From: an uncultured Roseicyclus sp.
GTDB lineage: Bacteria > Pseudomonadota > Alphaproteobacteria > Rhodobacterales > Rhodobacteraceae
NCBI GenBank assembly: GCA_947489665.1
Contig: CANLEH010000001.1
Location: 344,501-408,500, forward strand
Length of the DNA stretch: 64,000 nucleotides
Reading direction: 5' to 3'
The translations under genes were made by a program, and so were the position numbers. The notes below the pieces were generated by a model. It did not search any database, was not told the DNA's origin, and saw nothing but the letters and a program-made list of their open reading frames with translations. Every line of letters begins with the position of its first letter. The first letter of the stretch is position 1. Below, piece by piece: positions 55,679 to 64,000 of this stretch.

Positions 55679-56425
55679 ATGCAGCACACGGACTTCCGGT
55701 TGGAGAAGGTGAATTGTTCTGCTTGCCCAATCCGGCACCGGGCTGTCTGTGCACGTGCAGACGACAATGAGCTCGAAAAGCTCAATGCAATCAAGTTCTA
55801 CCGAAGTTTCAAGGCGGGCGAGACGATTGTTTGGGCCGGAGAAGAAGTGGATTTCGTGGCTTCCGTAGTGGGCGGAGTGGCGACGCTTTCGCAAACCATG
55901 GAGGATGGTCGCAGGCAAATGGTCGGGCTCCTATTGGGCTCAGATTTTATCGGCCGCCCAAACCGCGAAACTGTCGCCTATGATGTTACTGCCATATCGG
56001 ATGTGACCCTTTGCTGCTTCCGCCGCAAACCGTTCCAGGAACTTCTGTCTGACACGCCCCATATCAGTCAACGCCTTCTGGAAATGACGCTCGATGAACT
56101 TGATGCGGCGCGCGAGTGGATGTTGATCCTGGGCCGCAAGACTGCGCGCGAGAAGATCGCGAGCTTCCTCTCCATCATCGCTCGCCGCGAAACCGGCTCA
56201 GACACAGTAGACACTGGAAGCAATGTGGCCTTTGACCTGCCTCTGACGCGCGAGGCAATGGCAGACTACCTTGGCCTGACCCTCGAAACTGTCAGTCGGC
56301 AGATGTCGAGCTTGAAGCGTGACGATGTCATTGTGCTTGAAGGCAAGCGGCGGGTTGTCATCCCGGATTTTAACGCGTTGCTTGAAGAAACCGGCGATGA
56401 TGCTGATGGCGGCGTGCTCGTCTGA
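55679..56425 (+). CDS. fnrL: Crp/Fnr-family oxygen regulator FnrL
   Basis: The protein has 248 residues from the ATG at 55679; the longer frame would start inside the FNR box. N-terminal cluster ligands C13, C16 and C24 (NCSACPIRHRAVC) plus a central Cys at 112/113 would hold the oxygen-labile [4Fe-4S]. A cNMP-like barrel (about 35-125), dimer helix, and HTH with LTREAMADYLGLTLETVSRQ (recognition helix E..SR) follow. It should bind TTGAT-N4-ATCAA sites, three of which are in this window including its own promoter. A terminator follows. Confidence 0.95.
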   Translation: MQHTDFRLEKVNCSACPIRHRAVCARADDNELEKLNAIKFYRSFKAGETIVWAGEEVDFVASVVGGVATLSQTMEDGRRQMVGLLLGSDFIGRPNRETVAYDVTAISDVTLCCFRRKPFQELLSDTPHISQRLLEMTLDELDAAREWMLILGRKTAREKIASFLSIIARRETGSDTVDTGSNVAFDLPLTREAMADYLGLTLETVSRQMSSLKRDDVIVLEGKRRVVIPDFNALLEETGDDADGGVLV

Positions 56426-56451
56426 TCACATCTAACCTAGCACCTCATTAA

Positions 56452-56476
56452 ACGCCCCGGCTTTCGGGGCGTTTTG
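56452..56476 (+). terminator. Terminator of fnrL
   Basis: Arms ACGCCCCG / CGGGGCGT (56452-56459 and 56465-56472) with a 5-base loop and a following TTTGCATTTC. It lies 27 bp after the fnrL stop and separates it from the cco promoter. Confidence 0.85.
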
Positions 56477-56492
56477 CATTTCTTGCCATTGC

Positions 56493-56506
56493 TTGACGCA
56501 GATCAA
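56493..56506 (+). promoter_or_regulatory. FNR box upstream of ccoN
   Basis: TTGACGCAGATCAA is identical to the site before fnrL. It lies 109 bp upstream of the ccoN start codon, directly behind the fnrL terminator. FnrL activation of ccoNOQP is established for Rhodobacter. Confidence 0.85.
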
Positions 56507-56601
56507 AGTCAGCGACGGCACGAAGTTGGATGAACGGTCCCATGGAATGCCCGTGGTCCGTCCAGATTCGGACGGCTGAGGGTGAGGTAAAGGGACGACC
56601 G

Positions 56602-58197
56602 ATGCTTGATTATTTGAAGCTCGCAATGCTTGGCCTTGTCACCGTATTCGCGGCAATTGCAGCGAATTACGGTCTCGACGCGGCGTACAAGCTGCATGCG
56701 TGGATCATCATGGCGGTCTCCGGTGGCTTGTTCCTGTGGCAGTTGCGCCGCACGGGCGAGCCTGCGGTGGCCGTGCCAACCGGGGAATATATGGACGGGC
56801 CAGTCAGGGCCGCGGCAATCGCCACCGCCTTCTGGGGCGTCGTTGGATTTTTGGCGGGCGTGTTTATCGCCTTCCAACTGGCATTCCCGGCACTCAATTT
56901 TGAATGGGCACAGGGTTACGCAAACTTCGGGCGCCTTCGTCCGCTGCACACCTCGGCGGTGATTTTTGCGTTCGGAGGCAACGCCCTGATTGCGGCTTCG
57001 TTCTATATTGTGCAGCGCACCAGCGCCGTGCGGATGTGGGGCGGCAACCTAAGCTGGTTCGTCTTCTGGGGCTACCAGCTGTTCATCGTTTTGGCGGCGA
57101 CCGGCTACCTGATGGGCTCGACCCAAGGCCAAGAATACGCAGAGCCTGAATGGTACGTCGACCTGTGGCTGACGGTTGTTTGGGTGGCCTTCCTGCTGGT
57201 CTACCTCGGGACGATCCTCAAGAGGAAAGAGCCGCACATCTATGTGGCCAACTGGTTCCTGCTGAGCTTCATCGTAACCGTTGCCTTGCTTCACGTGGTC
57301 AACAACATGTCGATTCCGGTGTCGATCTGGGGGTCGCGTTCTGTGCAGGTCTTTAGCGGTGTGCAGAACGCAATGACGCAATGGTGGTATGGCCACAATG
57401 CCGTAGGCTTCTTCCTTACTGCCGGCTTTCTGGGCATGATGTACTACTTCATCCCCAAGCAGGCCGAGCGCCCGGTTTACAGCTATAAGCTGTCCATTAT
57501 CCACTTCTGGGCGCTCATCTTCCTGTACATCTGGGCAGGTCCCCACCACCTGCACTACACGGCATTGCCGGATTGGGCCTCGACCCTTGGCATGGTGTTC
57601 TCGGTGATCCTTTGGATGCCCTCCTGGGGTGGCATGATCAACGGTCTGATGACCCTGCAAGGGGCATGGGACAAGCTGCGGACAGATCCCATCCTTCGGA
57701 TGATGGTCACATCGCTCGCGTTCTACGGCATGTCGACCTTCGAAGGCCCGATGATGTCCATCCGCGCAGTGAATTCTCTGTCGCATTACACCGACTGGAC
57801 CATTGGTCACGTGCACTCTGGCGCGCTCGGTTGGAATGGCCTCGTGACCTTCGGGATGCTCTACTACCTATTCCCAAGGCTCTGGCACACCAAGCTTTAC
57901 AGCCTGCGTGCCGTCAGCTGGCACTTCTGGCTCGCGACGGTCGGGATCGTTCTGTACGCCGCGTCGATGTGGGTGACCGGGATCATGGAAGGCCTGATGT
58001 GGCGCGAAGTCGATGCGCAGGGCTTCCTCGTGAACTCCTTCGCCGACACCGTTGAAGCGAAATTCCCAATGTATGTGGTCCGCGGACTGGGTGGGATCAT
58101 GTTCCTCTCCGGCGCGCTGATCATGGCCTGGAACCTTTGGATGACCGTTCGGTCGGCGGGCCAAAAGCCCTCGTCCGATCTGGTCCCGGCGGAATAA
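56602..58197 (+). CDS. ccoN: cbb3-type cytochrome c oxidase subunit I
   Basis: The protein has 531 residues from the ATG at 56602 (AAGGGA upstream). The catalytic haem-copper subunit: low-spin haem His in [17 protein letters not shown], Cu-B His in [31 protein letters not shown], and haem b3/b ligands in [18 protein letters not shown]. About 12-14 membrane helices. It reduces O2 with high affinity and pumps protons. First gene of ccoNOQP. Confidence 0.97.
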   Translation: MLDYLKLAMLGLVTVFAAIAANYGLDAAYKLHAWIIMAVSGGLFLWQLRRTGEPAVAVPTGEYMDGPVRAAAIATAFWGVVGFLAGVFIAFQLAFPALNFEWAQGYANFGRLRPLHTSAVIFAFGGNALIAASFYIVQRTSAVRMWGGNLSWFVFWGYQLFIVLAATGYLMGSTQGQEYAEPEWYVDLWLTVVWVAFLLVYLGTILKRKEPHIYVANWFLLSFIVTVALLHVVNNMSIPVSIWGSRSVQVFSGVQNAMTQWWYGHNAVGFFLTAGFLGMMYYFIPKQAERPVYSYKLSIIHFWALIFLYIWAGPHHLHYTALPDWASTLGMVFSVILWMPSWGGMINGLMTLQGAWDKLRTDPILRMMVTSLAFYGMSTFEGPMMSIRAVNSLSHYTDWTIGHVHSGALGWNGLVTFGMLYYLFPRLWHTKLYSLRAVSWHFWLATVGIVLYAASMWVTGIMEGLMWREVDAQGFLVNSFADTVEAKFPMYVVRGLGGIMFLSGALIMAWNLWMTVRSAGQKPSSDLVPAE

Positions 58198-58211
58198 GGA
58201 GGGCTTGGACC

Positions 58212-58934
58212 ATGGGTGTTCTTGACCAACACAAGAAGATCGAAACCAATGCCACGCTTCTGCTGGCGCTGAGTTTCGCCGTCGTCACCGTGGGTGGCAT
58301 CGTGGAAATCGCACCGCTCTTCTACCTGGAGAACACGATTGAGGATGTAGAGGGCATGCGCCCCTACTCCCCACTCGAGTTGGCGGGGCGCGAGATCTAC
58401 GTGCGCGAAGGGTGTTACGTTTGCCACAGCCAGATGATCCGTCCGATGCGGGATGAGGTTGAACGATATGGGCACTACAGTCTGGCAGCCGAAAGCCAAT
58501 ACGACCACCCGTTTCAATGGGGGTCGAAACGCACGGGGCCAGATCTGGCGCGGGTCGGGGGGCGCTATTCGGACGAATGGCACTACGACCACCTGATCAG
58601 CCCACAATCTGTGGTGCCGGAATCGATCATGCCGTCCTACGCGTTCCTTGCCGACAACACGCTGACAGGCGAACGCATCGGCGATCTGATGGGGACCCAC
58701 GCCTTTGTGGGCGTCCCCTACACGGAAGAGATGCTTGAGATGGCGTCAGCCGACTTCATCGAGCAGGCGACGGATTTCGGGGATCCCGGCGTGGTTGAGC
58801 GCTACCCCGGCGCGCAGCAGCGCGACTTCGATGGCAACCCGGCAGTCACCGAAATGGACGCTTTGATTGCCTATCTCCAAATGCTCGGCACGTTGGTCGA
58901 TTTCTCGACCTTCACGCCGGACGAAAGCCGATAG
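58212..58934 (+). CDS. ccoO: cbb3-type cytochrome c oxidase subunit II (monohaem)
   Basis: The protein has 240 residues from the ATG at 58212, AGGAGGG upstream. One N-terminal anchor helix (about 14-36), then the haem c motif CYVCH (68-72) within [15 protein letters not shown]. The [18 protein letters not shown] and [10 protein letters not shown] segments supply the rest, including an axial Met region. It carries electrons from CcoP to CcoN. Confidence 0.97.
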   Translation: MGVLDQHKKIETNATLLLALSFAVVTVGGIVEIAPLFYLENTIEDVEGMRPYSPLELAGREIYVREGCYVCHSQMIRPMRDEVERYGHYSLAAESQYDHPFQWGSKRTGPDLARVGGRYSDEWHYDHLISPQSVVPESIMPSYAFLADNTLTGERIGDLMGTHAFVGVPYTEEMLEMASADFIEQATDFGDPGVVERYPGAQQRDFDGNPAVTEMDALIAYLQMLGTLVDFSTFTPDESR

Positions 58935-58946
58935 GAGGGCGCACAG

Positions 58947-59135
58947 ATGGACTATGAATTCCTCCGCAGCCTGTCTGGAAGCATCGGAACAGTGTTCCTT
59001 GTCGCCAGCTTCTTCGGCTTTGTCCTTTACGCGTTTCGGCCTGGCTCCAAACGCGTCCACAGTGACAGCGCCGAGATCCCTTTCCGCCATGACGATGCAC
59101 CGGCACAAGATTCCGGGCAGGAGGCGCAGCAATGA
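58947..59135 (+). CDS. ccoQ: cbb3-type oxidase subunit CcoQ/FixQ
   Basis: A 62-residue single-helix protein (helix about 13-30, VFLVASFFGFVLYAF) with the RPGSK motif after it and a hydrophilic tail. CcoQ stabilises the oxidase, especially under oxygen. ATAGGAGGGC precedes the start, and the stop overlaps ccoP as ATGA. Confidence 0.93.
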   Translation: MDYEFLRSLSGSIGTVFLVASFFGFVLYAFRPGSKRVHSDSAEIPFRHDDAPAQDSGQEAQQ

Positions 59136-60055
59136 CCGATCAACCGCAACATCCCGAAGAACAGGTCCTGCAAGAGGGTGACCCGGACACAACGGGCCAT
59201 TCCTGGGACGGGATCAAAGAGTTCAACAACCCCCTTCCGCGTTGGTGGCTGTGGTGTTTCTACCTGACCATCATCTGGGGTGTGGCCTACACCGTGCTGT
59301 ATCCGGCTTGGCCGGGCATCAGCGGGGCAACGGCGGGTGTGCTTGGCTATTCCACCCGCGCCGAAGTTGCTGAAGAGATTGAGCGTTTCGAAGCGCTCAA
59401 CGCCGATCTTCGGACGCAACTGACCGAGGTTGAACTGGCAAACGTGACCCGCCAGGAAGCGCCTGAGCTTTACAACTTCGCCCTTCAAGCCGGCGCTGCG
59501 ACGTTCACGACGTGGTGCTCGCAATGCCATGGCGAAGGTGCGGCAGGTGTGCAGGCCGCAGGCTATCCCAACTTGCTGGACGATGATTGGCTGTGGGGCG
59601 GTTCGCTTGAGGATATCCAGATGACCATCGCCCACGGCATCCGCAACGAGGATGATCCGGACGCGCGCTGGTCCGAGATGACGGCGTTTGAGGGCATCCT
59701 AAGCGATGAGGAGATCGCACAGGTTGTGAACTATGCGATGGCCTTGTCGGATGTGGATGGTGACGGAGCGAACGCGGCCAACCATGCCTATGACACAACA
59801 CTGGCCAGTGCCGGTGAGAATGTCTTCCTCGACAATTGCGCCGCCTGCCACGGCGATGCGGGGGACGGTGACCGCTTTCTTGGTGCACCGAACCTGACGG
59901 ATGCCATCTGGCTTTATGGCGGCAGCGCCGAAGCGGTCGAAGAAACCGTGCGCCACTCACGCTTTGGCGTGATGCCCGCTTGGTCTGGCCGTTTGAGCGA
60001 GGCGGAGGTCAACGCGACCGCGCTTTATGTCCATAGCTTGGGCGGCGGCGAATAA
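59132..60055 (+). CDS. ccoP: cbb3-type cytochrome c oxidase subunit III (dihaem)
   Basis: The protein has 307 residues. A cytoplasmic start with HSWDGIKEFNNPLPRWW is diagnostic, followed by an anchor helix (about 38-58). Two class I cytochrome c domains carry CSQCH (129-133) and CAACH (236-240). It accepts electrons from soluble or membrane cytochromes, for example the cytochrome encoded at 47.2 kb. Confidence 0.97.
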   Translation: MTDQPQHPEEQVLQEGDPDTTGHSWDGIKEFNNPLPRWWLWCFYLTIIWGVAYTVLYPAWPGISGATAGVLGYSTRAEVAEEIERFEALNADLRTQLTEVELANVTRQEAPELYNFALQAGAATFTTWCSQCHGEGAAGVQAAGYPNLLDDDWLWGGSLEDIQMTIAHGIRNEDDPDARWSEMTAFEGILSDEEIAQVVNYAMALSDVDGDGANAANHAYDTTLASAGENVFLDNCAACHGDAGDGDRFLGAPNLTDAIWLYGGSAEAVEETVRHSRFGVMPAWSGRLSEAEVNATALYVHSLGGGE

Positions 60056-60075
60056 CGCGGCCCCTACACCGAATG

Positions 60076-60151
60076 CCGGTGGCGAAACGACCCGTCACCG
60101 GTAGAGCGCCGATCCCATGTCCTGTTCGCGCTTTACCCATGGGATCGGCGC
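60076..60151. repeat. Two consecutive inverted repeats between ccoP and ccoG
   Basis: CCGGTG / CACCGG (60076-60081, 60096-60101) is followed at once by a 14-bp perfect stem GCGCCGATCCCATG / CATGGGATCGGCGC (60106-60119, 60138-60151) with an 18-base loop. There is no T-run. It separates the structural operon from the assembly operon and may stabilise the ccoNOQP mRNA 3' end or terminate it. Confidence 0.6.
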
Positions 60152-60165
60152 ACATCCATCCAGGT

Positions 60166-60179
60166 TTGATCCACGTCAA
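60166..60179 (+). promoter_or_regulatory. FNR box upstream of ccoG
   Basis: TTGATCCACGTCAA matches TTGAT-N4-ATCAA except for one base in the right half-site. It lies 69 bp before the ccoG start. It suggests the assembly genes have their own FnrL-controlled promoter. Confidence 0.82.
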
Positions 60180-60247
60180 AGTGACTGTGCGGACTTTGCC
60201 ATAGACAGGATGTGCGAACAGACAGAATCTCACAGGACAGCCGTGCC

Positions 60248-61762
60248 ATGGCCTCTCAAGATGCCGCGCCCAAACTTTATGCCGCGCAAGAGCCGATCTT
60301 TCCCAAACGGGTCAAAGGCCCGTTCCGGAACTTCAAATGGGCGCTGATGATCTTCACCTTGGGGATCTACTACATCACCCCATGGATCCGTTGGGATCGG
60401 GGTCCATCACTTCCTGATCAGGCCGTGCTGGTCGACCTCGCCAATCGGCGCTTCTTCTTTTTCTGGATCGAGATCTGGCCGCACGAATTCTACTTCGTCG
60501 CGGGCCTTTTGATCATGGCGGGTCTTGGCCTGTTTCTGTTCACCTCTGCCCTCGGGCGCGTCTGGTGCGGATATGCATGTCCGCAAACCGTGTGGACGGA
60601 TCTTTTCTACACGGTCGAGCGCTGGATAGAGGGCGACCGGAATGCGCGCCTGCGCCTGTGGAAGCAGAAGTGGGATTTTCGCAAATGGCGCCTGCGGGTC
60701 ACGAAGTGGATTGTTTGGCTTTTGATTGCCGTGGCGACCGGTGGGGCCTGGGTCTTCTACTTTGCGGATGCTCCGACGCTTTTGGGGGACTTGCTCACCG
60801 GGCAAGCGGCGTTTGTGGCCTATGCGACAGTCGGCATTCTGACGGCAACCACCTTCATCTTCGGTGGCTTCGCCCGCGAACAGATATGCATCTATGCCTG
60901 CCCTTGGCCGCGCATTCAGGCCGCGATGATGGACGAACATACGATCACGGTTGCCTACAGAGATTGGCGGGGGGAGCCGCGCGGTAAGGGCAAGAAGCGT
61001 CGCGAAATGGCAGAGGCGGCTATTGAAAGCTCTCGTCTTGCGGGGCCGACGATCCGGGGCACCGAACCCGGCGCGACGTCGGCGCCGGAGGTGGAAGCGC
61101 CCGGCGACTGCATCGATTGTATGGCTTGCGTGAATGTCTGCCCCATGGGCATCGATATCCGTGACGGTCAGCAGATGGAGTGCATCACTTGCGCGCTGTG
61201 CATCGATGCGTGTGACGAAATCATGGACAAGGTCGGCAAACCTCGCGGTTTGATCGACTATCTTGCGCTGACGGATGAGGCCAATGAACGGGCAGGCAAC
61301 ACGAAGGTGCCTGTGATGCGCCACATCCTGCGTCCGCGTACGCTGATTTATACAGCACTCTGGGCCGCAGTCGGCGTTGGCTTGATTGTGGCTTTGTTTA
61401 TACGCTCCGAAATTGATCTGACGGTTGCGCAGGTGCGAAACCCACAGTTTGTAACGCTCAGTGACGGCGCGGTGCGCAATACCTACGACATTCGCATCCG
61501 CAATATGACGGCAGCAGATGCAACGTTCCGGATTGGGCTGACCTCTGACGACGTCCTGCGCGTCGATCTGGAGGGAAGTCAGGACCTGATGGTCGAGGTG
61601 CCCGCAGACGAGACGCTTCTTCAACGTGTCTACGTCATCGCGCGGCCCGAGGATGCGGCATCAAGTCGTGAGCGTACCGATTTCCGTTTCTGGGTCGAGG
61701 AATTCGATACCGAGGAGCGCGCCTACAACGACACTACGTTCTTTGGAAGGGGTCAGCCATGA
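60248..61762 (+). CDS. ccoG: cbb3 oxidase accessory protein CcoG (FixG/RdxA/RdxB)
   Basis: The protein has 504 residues from the ATG at 60248. Several membrane helices (first near 35-55) carry a polyferredoxin: CGYACPQTVW early, CIYACPWPRIQ, then two 4Fe-4S motifs around residues 287-325 (CIDCMACVNVCPMGID and CITCALCIDACDE). A C-terminal Ig-like periplasmic domain follows. CcoG reduces Cu(II) for oxidase copper insertion in Rhodobacter. It overlaps ccoH by 4 bp. Confidence 0.95.
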   Translation: MASQDAAPKLYAAQEPIFPKRVKGPFRNFKWALMIFTLGIYYITPWIRWDRGPSLPDQAVLVDLANRRFFFFWIEIWPHEFYFVAGLLIMAGLGLFLFTSALGRVWCGYACPQTVWTDLFYTVERWIEGDRNARLRLWKQKWDFRKWRLRVTKWIVWLLIAVATGGAWVFYFADAPTLLGDLLTGQAAFVAYATVGILTATTFIFGGFAREQICIYACPWPRIQAAMMDEHTITVAYRDWRGEPRGKGKKRREMAEAAIESSRLAGPTIRGTEPGATSAPEVEAPGDCIDCMACVNVCPMGIDIRDGQQMECITCALCIDACDEIMDKVGKPRGLIDYLALTDEANERAGNTKVPVMRHILRPRTLIYTALWAAVGVGLIVALFIRSEIDLTVAQVRNPQFVTLSDGAVRNTYDIRIRNMTAADATFRIGLTSDDVLRVDLEGSQDLMVEVPADETLLQRVYVIARPEDAASSRERTDFRFWVEEFDTEERAYNDTTFFGRGQP

Positions 61763-62253
61763 ACCATGATATTGAAGCGCAACGCACCGAAGCGCCGCGA
61801 AAAATCACTGGCCGGCATGTCGCGTTCATGTTCATCGGGGGATTTGCGGTGATCATTGGGGTGAATGTCTTTATGGCCACCCAAGCGGTCTCCACCTTCC
61901 CAGGTCTTGAGGTCACGTCTAGCTATGCGGACAGTCAGACCTTTGATGATCGCCGCATCGCGCAGGACGCGTTGGGTTGGCAGGCATCTGTTGAAACACG
62001 CAGCGATGAGGTTCGATTGACCCTCGTCGACGCCGCAGGGCGCCCGGTCTATCCGGCGCACTTGGACGCACTGTTGACGCGGCCGACGACCCGCGCGGAC
62101 GACCAGCCACTGGAATTGTCGCGTGGTGCAAATGGTGTTCTGGTTGCCCCTGCCGAAGTTGCTCCGGGGCGCTGGCGGCTGCGCCTGACGGGGACGGCGC
62201 GCGATGGAACGGATTACCGGCACAACATCACCTTCACCGTGACAGAGGGCTGA
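61759..62253 (+). CDS. ccoH: cbb3 oxidase assembly protein FixH/CcoH family
   Basis: The protein has 164 residues. One N-terminal helix (about 20-42, with GRHVAFMFIGGFAVIIGVNV) precedes a periplasmic beta domain: GLEVTSSYADSQTFD, LTLVDAAGRPVYPAHLDALL and PGRWRLRLTGTARDGTDY. The FixH family is needed for cbb3 maturation or stability. It lies between ccoG (overlap) and the ccoI start (1 bp away). Confidence 0.93.
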   Translation: MNHDIEAQRTEAPRKITGRHVAFMFIGGFAVIIGVNVFMATQAVSTFPGLEVTSSYADSQTFDDRRIAQDALGWQASVETRSDEVRLTLVDAAGRPVYPAHLDALLTRPTTRADDQPLELSRGANGVLVAPAEVAPGRWRLRLTGTARDGTDYRHNITFTVTEG

Positions 62254-62254
62254 A

Positions 62255-64000
62255 ATGACCGCCTTTGCAGATCCACAACACCCCTCGGCCTGCCCAGCAT
62301 GTGATGCGGTTCCCTTGGCTGAGCAAGTTGCCGGAAAAGCTTTGGACAATGCGCGCCTGATGTTGGCACTTCCTGGCATTCATTGTGCGGCGTGTATTTC
62401 TGGTGTGGAACGATTGCTCTGCGATCAGCCGGGTGTTCGCGCGGCCCGTGTGAACCTGACATTGCGCCGGGCTTCGGTTGATGCGGAGCCGGGCGTCACA
62501 TCGGAAGACCTTTGCGCTGCCTTGAACGAAGTTGGGTACGAGGCCCATGAACTCGATCCCGGCCTCCTCGCCGCAACGGACATGGATGCGCGCGGGCGCG
62601 CACTGTTGATGCGTTTGGCCGTTGCGGTATTCGCGATGATGAACGTCATGCTTCTTTCGGTTGCCGTCTGGTCGGGTGCGGACGGCGTCACACGCGACAT
62701 GATGCATTGGATCAGTGCAGCGATTGCGATCCCGGCGGTTTTGTTCTGTGGTCAGCCCTTCTACGGGTCGGCCTTGGCGGCTTTGCGCGCGGGACGATTG
62801 AATATGGATGTCCCGATCACGCTCGCCATAGCACTGGCTGTTGGAACATCCCTGTATGAGACCATGTTGTCCGGCGAGCATGCCTATTTCGACGCGGCGA
62901 TCGCCTTGTGCACATTTCTTCTGGCTGGTCGCTATCTCGACCATCGGACACGGGCGAATGCACGGTCCGCCGCACAGGAATTGGCAGCTTTGGAAGTGCC
63001 ACGTGCCTTGCGATTGGTGGGGCCGGGGACAGAAACGGTGGCTGCTGCAGATCTACGACCCGGTGATCTGGTGCGTGTGCTGCCCGGCGGTCGTATTCCG
63101 GTAGATGGGCGCGTGGTGGAGGGATGCACTGAACTGGACCGCTCCATCATGACCGGTGAGACGTTACCGTCAGCGGCAGCACCCGGTTGTACGGTCCATG
63201 CTGGCGAGGCGAACCTCACTGGCCCGATCACCGTTGAAGTCACGGCAGCCGGTCGCGACACAGAACTCGCGCGTCTGGGAGATCTTGTGGCCGTGGCCGA
63301 GGCCGGCCGGTCCAACTACACCTCCCTCGCGGACGCTGCGGCGAAGCTTTACGCACCGGGGGTGCACATTGTAGCGGTTGCCGCCGCGTTGGGGTGGTTC
63401 GCCTATACGCGGGATTTGCGCGTCGCCCTCAACATAGCGGCGGCAGTTCTGATCATCACATGCCCCTGTGCGCTTGGACTGGCCGTACCTGCAGTCACAA
63501 CGGCGGCGTCCGCGCGGCTTTTCCGCAAAGGACTGTTAATCAAGGATGGCACGGCGCTTGAGCGTTTGGCCGAAGTGGACACGGTTGTTTTCGACAAGAC
63601 CGGAACCTTGACCGATGGCGCGCCCGAGCCTTTGGGGCTGGACCAGTTGGATGAAAGATCGGCCCGTGTCGTCCTCGCTTTGGCCCAAGGATCGGCCCAT
63701 CCATTGGCGCAGGCGCTTGAAGGCGGATTGACGGGGCGGGGCATCAAGCCTGCGCGAGTGGAGCATCTGCAGGAAGTGGCGGGCTTCGGTGTTGAGGGGG
63801 AATGGGAGGGCATGCGCGTTCGTTTGGGCCGGTCGGGTTGGGTCGGCGGCGGAGCGGGTGTTGGGACGACCGCCACCTATTTGCGCATAGCAGATGGCTC
63901 CGCGCAGGCTTTGACCTTTGCCGACACTCTCCGCGATGGCGCATTGGAGTTGGTGCAGGAGCTTCAAGAGCAGGGCAAGCGCGTGGTCTTGCTGTCCGGT
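62255..64000 (+). CDS. ccoI: Copper-transporting P1B-type ATPase CcoI/FixI (3' end outside window)
   Basis: An open frame from the ATG at 62255 runs off the window with 582 codons. An N-terminal CPAC (13-16) and a HMA domain with HCAAC (about 43-47) come first. Six or more helices follow, with the phosphatase motif TGET in place of TGES, the copper-site CPC (near 403-405) in ITCPCALGLAVPA, and the phosphorylation motif DKTGTLTDG (Asp447). The HP motif is in GSAHPLAQAL. FixI-type ATPases export copper for oxidase assembly. A ccoS gene is expected next, outside the window. Confidence 0.95.
   Translation, partial: MTAFADPQHPSACPACDAVPLAEQVAGKALDNARLMLALPGIHCAACISGVERLLCDQPGVRAARVNLTLRRASVDAEPGVTSEDLCAALNEVGYEAHELDPGLLAATDMDARGRALLMRLAVAVFAMMNVMLLSVAVWSGADGVTRDMMHWISAAIAIPAVLFCGQPFYGSALAALRAGRLNMDVPITLAIALAVGTSLYETMLSGEHAYFDAAIALCTFLLAGRYLDHRTRANARSAAQELAALEVPRALRLVGPGTETVAAADLRPGDLVRVLPGGRIPVDGRVVEGCTELDRSIMTGETLPSAAAPGCTVHAGEANLTGPITVEVTAAGRDTELARLGDLVAVAEAGRSNYTSLADAAAKLYAPGVHIVAVAAALGWFAYTRDLRVALNIAAAVLIITCPCALGLAVPAVTTAASARLFRKGLLIKDGTALERLAEVDTVVFDKTGTLTDGAPEPLGLDQLDERSARVVLALAQGSAHPLAQALEGGLTGRGIKPARVEHLQEVAGFGVEGEWEGMRVRLGRSGWVGGGAGVGTTATYLRIADGSAQALTFADTLRDGALELVQELQEQGKRVVLLSG

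Noticed and set aside
60407-61624. A 405-codon open frame antisense to ccoG
   Set aside because: It mirrors the ccoG coding frame, is very rich in His/Arg/Gln and has no family features.

Overview
The window is GC-rich, densely packed alphaproteobacterial chromosome. Gene content points to the Rhodobacterales (Roseobacter/Rhodobacter group): TrcR (DUF1013), a Coq9-type ubiquinone protein, the 47-residue aa3-oxidase subunit IV, a membrane-anchored cytochrome c beside prephenate dehydratase, a DmdC-like acyl-CoA dehydrogenase, and an fnrL-hemN pair beside ccoNOQP-ccoGHI. I see no rRNA, tRNA, CRISPR array, prophage or insertion sequence. It reads as core chromosome with a few lineage-specific genes. 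Species cannot be fixed from the sequence.

Layout. 1-7.8 kb: the 3' end of an RND efflux pump gene, a DsbD-like periplasmic protein, YqgE, Sua5/TsaC, an acyl-CoA dehydrogenase with a small ORF and an MBL-fold hydrolase, then a tiny oxidase subunit overlapping a lipoprotein gene. 7.8-17.3 kb: rpsU, coq9, a quinone oxidoreductase, a CDP-alcohol phosphatidyltransferase, a membrane-tethered LuxR-type regulator, MFS and HAD genes, clpS, an rsmC-like methyltransferase, an SDR lacking its catalytic lysine, a DUF4453-like secreted protein and trcR. 17.4-26.7 kb: RNase T2, the recR-ybaB-GNAT-dnaX cluster (read leftward), a small Cys-rich protein, a DUF202 protein, a Hint-domain protein divergent from an ankyrin-repeat protein, rsgA and the 4.5S SRP RNA. 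26.8-37.6 kb: a complete glycogen operon glgB-glgC-glgA-glgX-pgm-glgP. 37.7-47.7 kb: a DMT exporter, two HupE/UreJ-like membrane proteins behind a structured leader, SRPBCC, nudC, a CpdB-like nucleotidase without a signal peptide, an SRPBCC-YCII-ECF sigma module, pheA and a membrane cytochrome c. 47.9-54.2 kb: a yejABEF-type peptide ABC importer. 54.2-64 kb: hemN, fnrL and the cbb3 oxidase structural and assembly genes, ending inside ccoI.

How the genes work together. The right end is one oxygen-responsive unit. Near-identical FNR boxes lie between hemN and fnrL, before ccoN and before ccoG, so FnrL probably controls itself, anaerobic haem synthesis, the high-affinity oxidase and its copper/maturation genes. 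The glycogen operon carries synthesis (glgC, glgA, glgB), breakdown (glgX, glgP) and the link to glucose-6-phosphate (pgm), most junctions being tightly spaced or overlapping.

The most unusual feature is in the YejF-like ATPase. About 110 in-frame residues containing two or three predicted membrane helices are inserted in the first nucleotide-binding domain, between the Q-loop and the LSGGQ signature. Other points worth checking are the SDR with Thr in place of the active-site Lys, a lipoprotein with a permuted papain-like His...Cys pattern, and an 18-bp palindrome centred between the Hint and ankyrin genes.
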